Positions 60,291-64,000 of a stretch of DNA of 64,000 nt are shown in pieces. Positions within the stretch are counted from its first letter, which is position 1; each line of letters opens with the position of its first letter. The DNA comes from Cacajao melanocephalus. Its lineage: Eukaryota; Chordata; Mammalia; Primates; Pitheciidae. Below the pieces are notes generated by a model that searched no databases, was not told the origin of the DNA, and was given only the letters and a program-made list of their open reading frames with translations. Where the stretch lies: the NCBI GenBank assembly GCA_963573385.1, contig CAUYLG010034991.1, positions 62,001 to 126,000 on the forward strand, in the 5' to 3' direction. The translations under genes were made by a program, and so were the position numbers.

Positions 60291-60292
60291 TT

Positions 60293-60618
<326 letters not shown>

Positions 60619-60639
60619 TGAATCTCAGTAAATGGCTCG

Positions 60640-61385
60640 ATCCAGGGCCCAGTTACTCAAGACCAAAAGCTAGGAGTATCCTTGATTCCTTCAACTCACA
60701 TCCAATACATCAGAAGATGCTGTTAGCTCATATAAATAAATCTCATCTCATTAAAGTAAGTGTTTAATATATCCACCAGTATCACCCAAGTTAACCTCAT
60801 TATTGATCTAGACTATCATAATCTTCCACCAATCCAAGCCGTCCCCCACCCACAACCATATCATCTTTACTATTAATTTTTCACAAAAAAAGTCATTGCC
60901 TCATTTCTACGCTTAACACCTCCAATGGCCTTAACGTGGCATCCAAGGTCCTGCCTGATCCATGCCCATCACCTTTCTCCCTTCCCCTATACCAGCAACA
61001 TTCATCTTTGCTCACTCATAACTTGGGCAAAGTTCTATCTATCTGCCTTGGGCCCTTAAATATCTGTATTCTTTGCTTAGAATATCTCCTAAGCCCTACC
61101 CACTTCTAATTATTCTAAGCTACATTTAGATGTTAACTCCTCGGAGGGAGAATTTCCAAAATTCCTTATCAAAATGCCCATCTTCCCCAACCAGAGGTTT
61201 CTTCCTTGTTTTCTTTATAGCACAAATCACGGTTTCTTTGTACTGGCTTTTTTCTGCTTATCTTTCTCTTTAGACTTTTAGTTCTCCATGAGGTCTAGGC
61301 CAGGAGTATCTCTCCTCATGGTCTAACGCTGCCTAACACACAACAGGAGTCTAATGTCTAACTTTTGAATTCGTAAGTAAATCAG
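60640..61385 (+). repeat. L2 LINE 3' segment
   Basis: Long, diverged L2: gagtatccttgattccttca, aacacctccaatggcctt, gtcctgcctgatccatgccc, atctcctaagccctaccca and a degraded 3' end with gtctaacgctgcctaacaca. Confidence 0.75.
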
Positions 61386-62340
61386 TAGGTATGAGACTAG
61401 GGTGAGGCACCTAGGGCAATGGGTCCTAGTGTCCTCTCTCAGGATTGTACAAGCACAGAGATGGCACAGGGTCAACCCTTGAGAGTGGGATCTTCTTACA
61501 CGTTTTTCCATAGGCACCCTGCTGGTTTTATCTCTGTTTCTGCCCTAAATCGTCATCAAATCACCCTTAGCACTCACCTGATTTTGAATCTCATTTCCAG
61601 TTTCCTGCTTCATAACCAAAAGTGAGTCATCTTATTTCCCTTGGCTAAAGCCCCTAGTCCAGCAGAAAAGTTTATTTAGAATAGGGGCCATTCTAATTAA
61701 GGGTCTTTTGATTGCAACCAATATAAATCTCCTTAAGCAAACTCTGCTAGTCGTGTGGTCACTGTAAGTACAAACAATTTGATGGATATCCAACAAAATA
61801 ACTAAAATAGAGTGGTCTCACCATAGAAATGGAATAATGAACATTTGTGCCAACTTTTCGATCTTTCTAGGTCTTGCACAATATTCCTCACCTTTGCTCC
61901 TGTCCATGGATCTATTCCACTGGTCCCTTCACCGACGCCTCTGTGTACGCCTTGTATGTGGTTCTGCACAGTCCCACAGCCCATGCCACTGCATCCTGTC
62001 AATTCTACTCACTCTCACTTTCTGGATTACTAATGCAGTATCTTTTAGCTCAGATTCTTCAACAGAGGTACTGGTTTGTCACTGACCATCCAATGGATTG
62101 TCCAGCTTTGGGTCATGTGCTTATTCTGTGTATGTTTGAAAAAAATGGAGCAGAAACTGTGGCTTTACGGGTTTGAAGGGAACTGTTAGGCCCTCATGAT
62201 TCTTTCCATGGATAGGCAGTTTCCTTAAGCGTTACCAATGATTAGAACTGGCACTCTCCACTGGGCTGGCCAGGACTTCCACCAATAACCTCCTCTCAAC
62301 AAGACCTGCTATTCTACCGGTTTAAATTTTCTCATTAGAC

Positions 62341-62465
62341 TCATTCATGTATTTGCTTAATAAATACTTATTGAGAGTTTACTCTCTGCTAAATCCTCTG
62401 CTAGCCTTTGGAGACACAGTGGTCTGTCTTCATGAAGCTCACTGTCTAGTAAAAGATAAACTCAG
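62341..62465 (+). repeat. Ancient mammalian repeat fragment
   Basis: ttgcttaataaatacttattg followed by a diverged gcctttggagacacagtggt block and cttcatgaagctcactgtct, matching the same old family as parts of 4195-4280 and 32925-33020. Confidence 0.5.
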
Positions 62466-63429
62466 GTTCTCCCTGCAGGAGGGAGTAGACCCTGCAGTAC
62501 AATAACGGATAATAGAAACCAGCCTTAGTACAAGCATGTGAGATGATACAGGGTGATTAGTCTTGTTCTCAGTTAACTTAGAACCCAGAAATAACCAAGT
62601 CATGACCACTCGTAATGATGACTGTCTTTAGGAAAATCTGGAATATGGACAAAGGTAGATTCTGTTGGGAAGTCAGAGCAAATACCTGCGTAATTCTTAC
62701 TCTTTGTTCTGCAACAAAACTGTACTATGCTGGTAAGATTCAACTACTGTCTGCAAATAAGTCTTATGGTAATACTGCTATTAATGACCAAATGCATTGG
62801 AAAACTGAGTTAAAACCTCTTTGGGACATCATACCTATGGAAAATGACAGGCCTGAGCAGGTTAGATAATGCAGGCCAGATAATCTGGCTAACCATCACT
62901 TAATTTCTATGTTCAATAGTTCTTCTGCAAAAGCTAAATGCAAGGTACAAATATATCAGTAGATTAAAAAGAAAAATGAGTAATCAAATTAGCATGAGAA
63001 TAAAAAAATATGTATAATGGTTTCACAGGGCAAACTAGTTGTTTCTTTAAATTTACCCCTACCCCTTTTCTGGCTTCTCAAAACGTTAGGCCTATTTGCA
63101 TTGCTACTATGCTTTATCTGTTGTACAAATGCTACACTAAATGTCAATACTCAGACAGATATGATTGTTTGCTATAAGGGGTTTGTGGCCAGGAACCAAG
63201 GTCTCTGAAACAATAACAAATACACATATTGGTCTCTGACCCCAGTTCCTGACACAGAGCTCTTAAAACTTGTAATTTTCCAAGTGATAGGAAAATTTGA
63301 CACTCCTAAATCCCTTGGAATTTTCTAGACGATAGGAGTGTCTTTTGTTCTAATGAAGCAATTCTTGGTGGGCTCTTGGATGGGGGGATGGGGAAGAAGC
63401 TGGTCACCAGAAAGACCAAGCCATAATTA

Positions 63430-64000
63430 GAAGTTTGGGACTTTCAGCTTCACATCTACTCCATCCTCCAGGAAGGAAAGAAGGGCTGGAGATTGAGTTA
63501 CTACTATTCAATCATGTCTACCTGACAAACCCTCCATCCACATCTCTGAACTATGGGGTTTAGAGAGCTTCTGGGTTGGCAACCCAATTGCATGCTGGGA
63601 AGGTGGCGCACCCCAACTCGATGGGCAGGAAGCTGTTGTCCTTGGGATTCTTCCTGGCCTTGCCCTCTGCACCTCTTCATCTGTAAACTTTATGATAACC
63701 TTTATGCATACATTAAACCAGTAAATAAATGTGTTTCTCTGAATTCTGTGAGCTGTCCTAACAAACCAATCAAACCTAATAAGAGGGTCATAGGAACCCC
63801 TAAGCCAGTTCGTCAGAAATACAGGTTATAACCTAGAGACTTATGATTAGCCTCTGAGATGGCAGGGATGAGGAGAGGGGCAATTTTGTGGGACTGAGCC
63901 CTCTACCTGTGGGATCGGATACTACCTCCAGGTGGATAGTATCAGAATTGAGTAAAGCTGTAGAGCACCAAGTTGGTGGGTCCACTCCAAAATTAACTCT
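63430..64000 (+). mobile_element. Probable LTR remnant running off the window
   Basis: Contains a block (gtgggactgagccctctacc, gtgggatcggatactacctc, gatagtatcagaattgagta) that resembles the 3' part of old endogenous retroviral LTRs, with an AATAAA at 63723-63728 upstream. I cannot assign the family, and the element continues beyond base 64000. Confidence 0.45.

Overview
The window is primate, almost certainly human or great-ape, nuclear DNA. It is AT-rich and gene-poor, with exon-intron structure and Alu (J, S and Y-like), L1PA/L1PB, L2, MIR, MaLR and hAT-type repeats. The only protein-coding gene I can support is PTCHD1 on the + strand. It is recognised from two exons whose joined reading frame gives a Patched-related protein with sterol-sensing-domain topology and a C-terminal ITTV PDZ ligand. 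In human this gene lies at Xp22.11, which would make the window X-chromosomal (established knowledge plus protein recognition, not a database search).

Layout. Bases 1-14650 are the 3' part of PTCHD1 intron 1: L2, MIR, one Alu, a MER5-like DNA transposon fossil and three copies of an LTR-like repeat. Bases 14651-15311 are coding exon 2. Bases 15312-27511 are intron 2, with a further copy of the LTR-like repeat, an AT-rich ~47-bp minisatellite, a C-rich tract with G-quadruplex potential and two Alus. Bases 27512-29166 are the coding part of the last exon, followed by a 3' UTR whose end I cannot fix. From there to 64000 I see no further gene. That stretch holds Alus, two L1 3' ends, an ERV1-type LTR, a MaLR LTR, a hAT MITE with its target-site duplication, several CA/TC microsatellites, an L2 cluster and unannotatable old sequence.

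Function. The two exons encode residues ~118-888 of an 888-residue multipass membrane protein, if the protein has the usual family length. Exon 1 (about 117 codons, start codon and promoter) lies upstream of base 1. PTCHD1 is a brain-expressed postsynaptic membrane protein, and its loss causes X-linked intellectual disability and autism (established knowledge).

I found no convincing new biological system. The observations most worth checking are a diverged ~240-bp direct duplication 7.8 kb apart downstream of PTCHD1, replacement of the RND-type acidic residues in the PTCHD1 transmembrane core, the AT-rich minisatellite, the single-base-loop G4 motif, and a degenerate tRNA-Leu-like segment.
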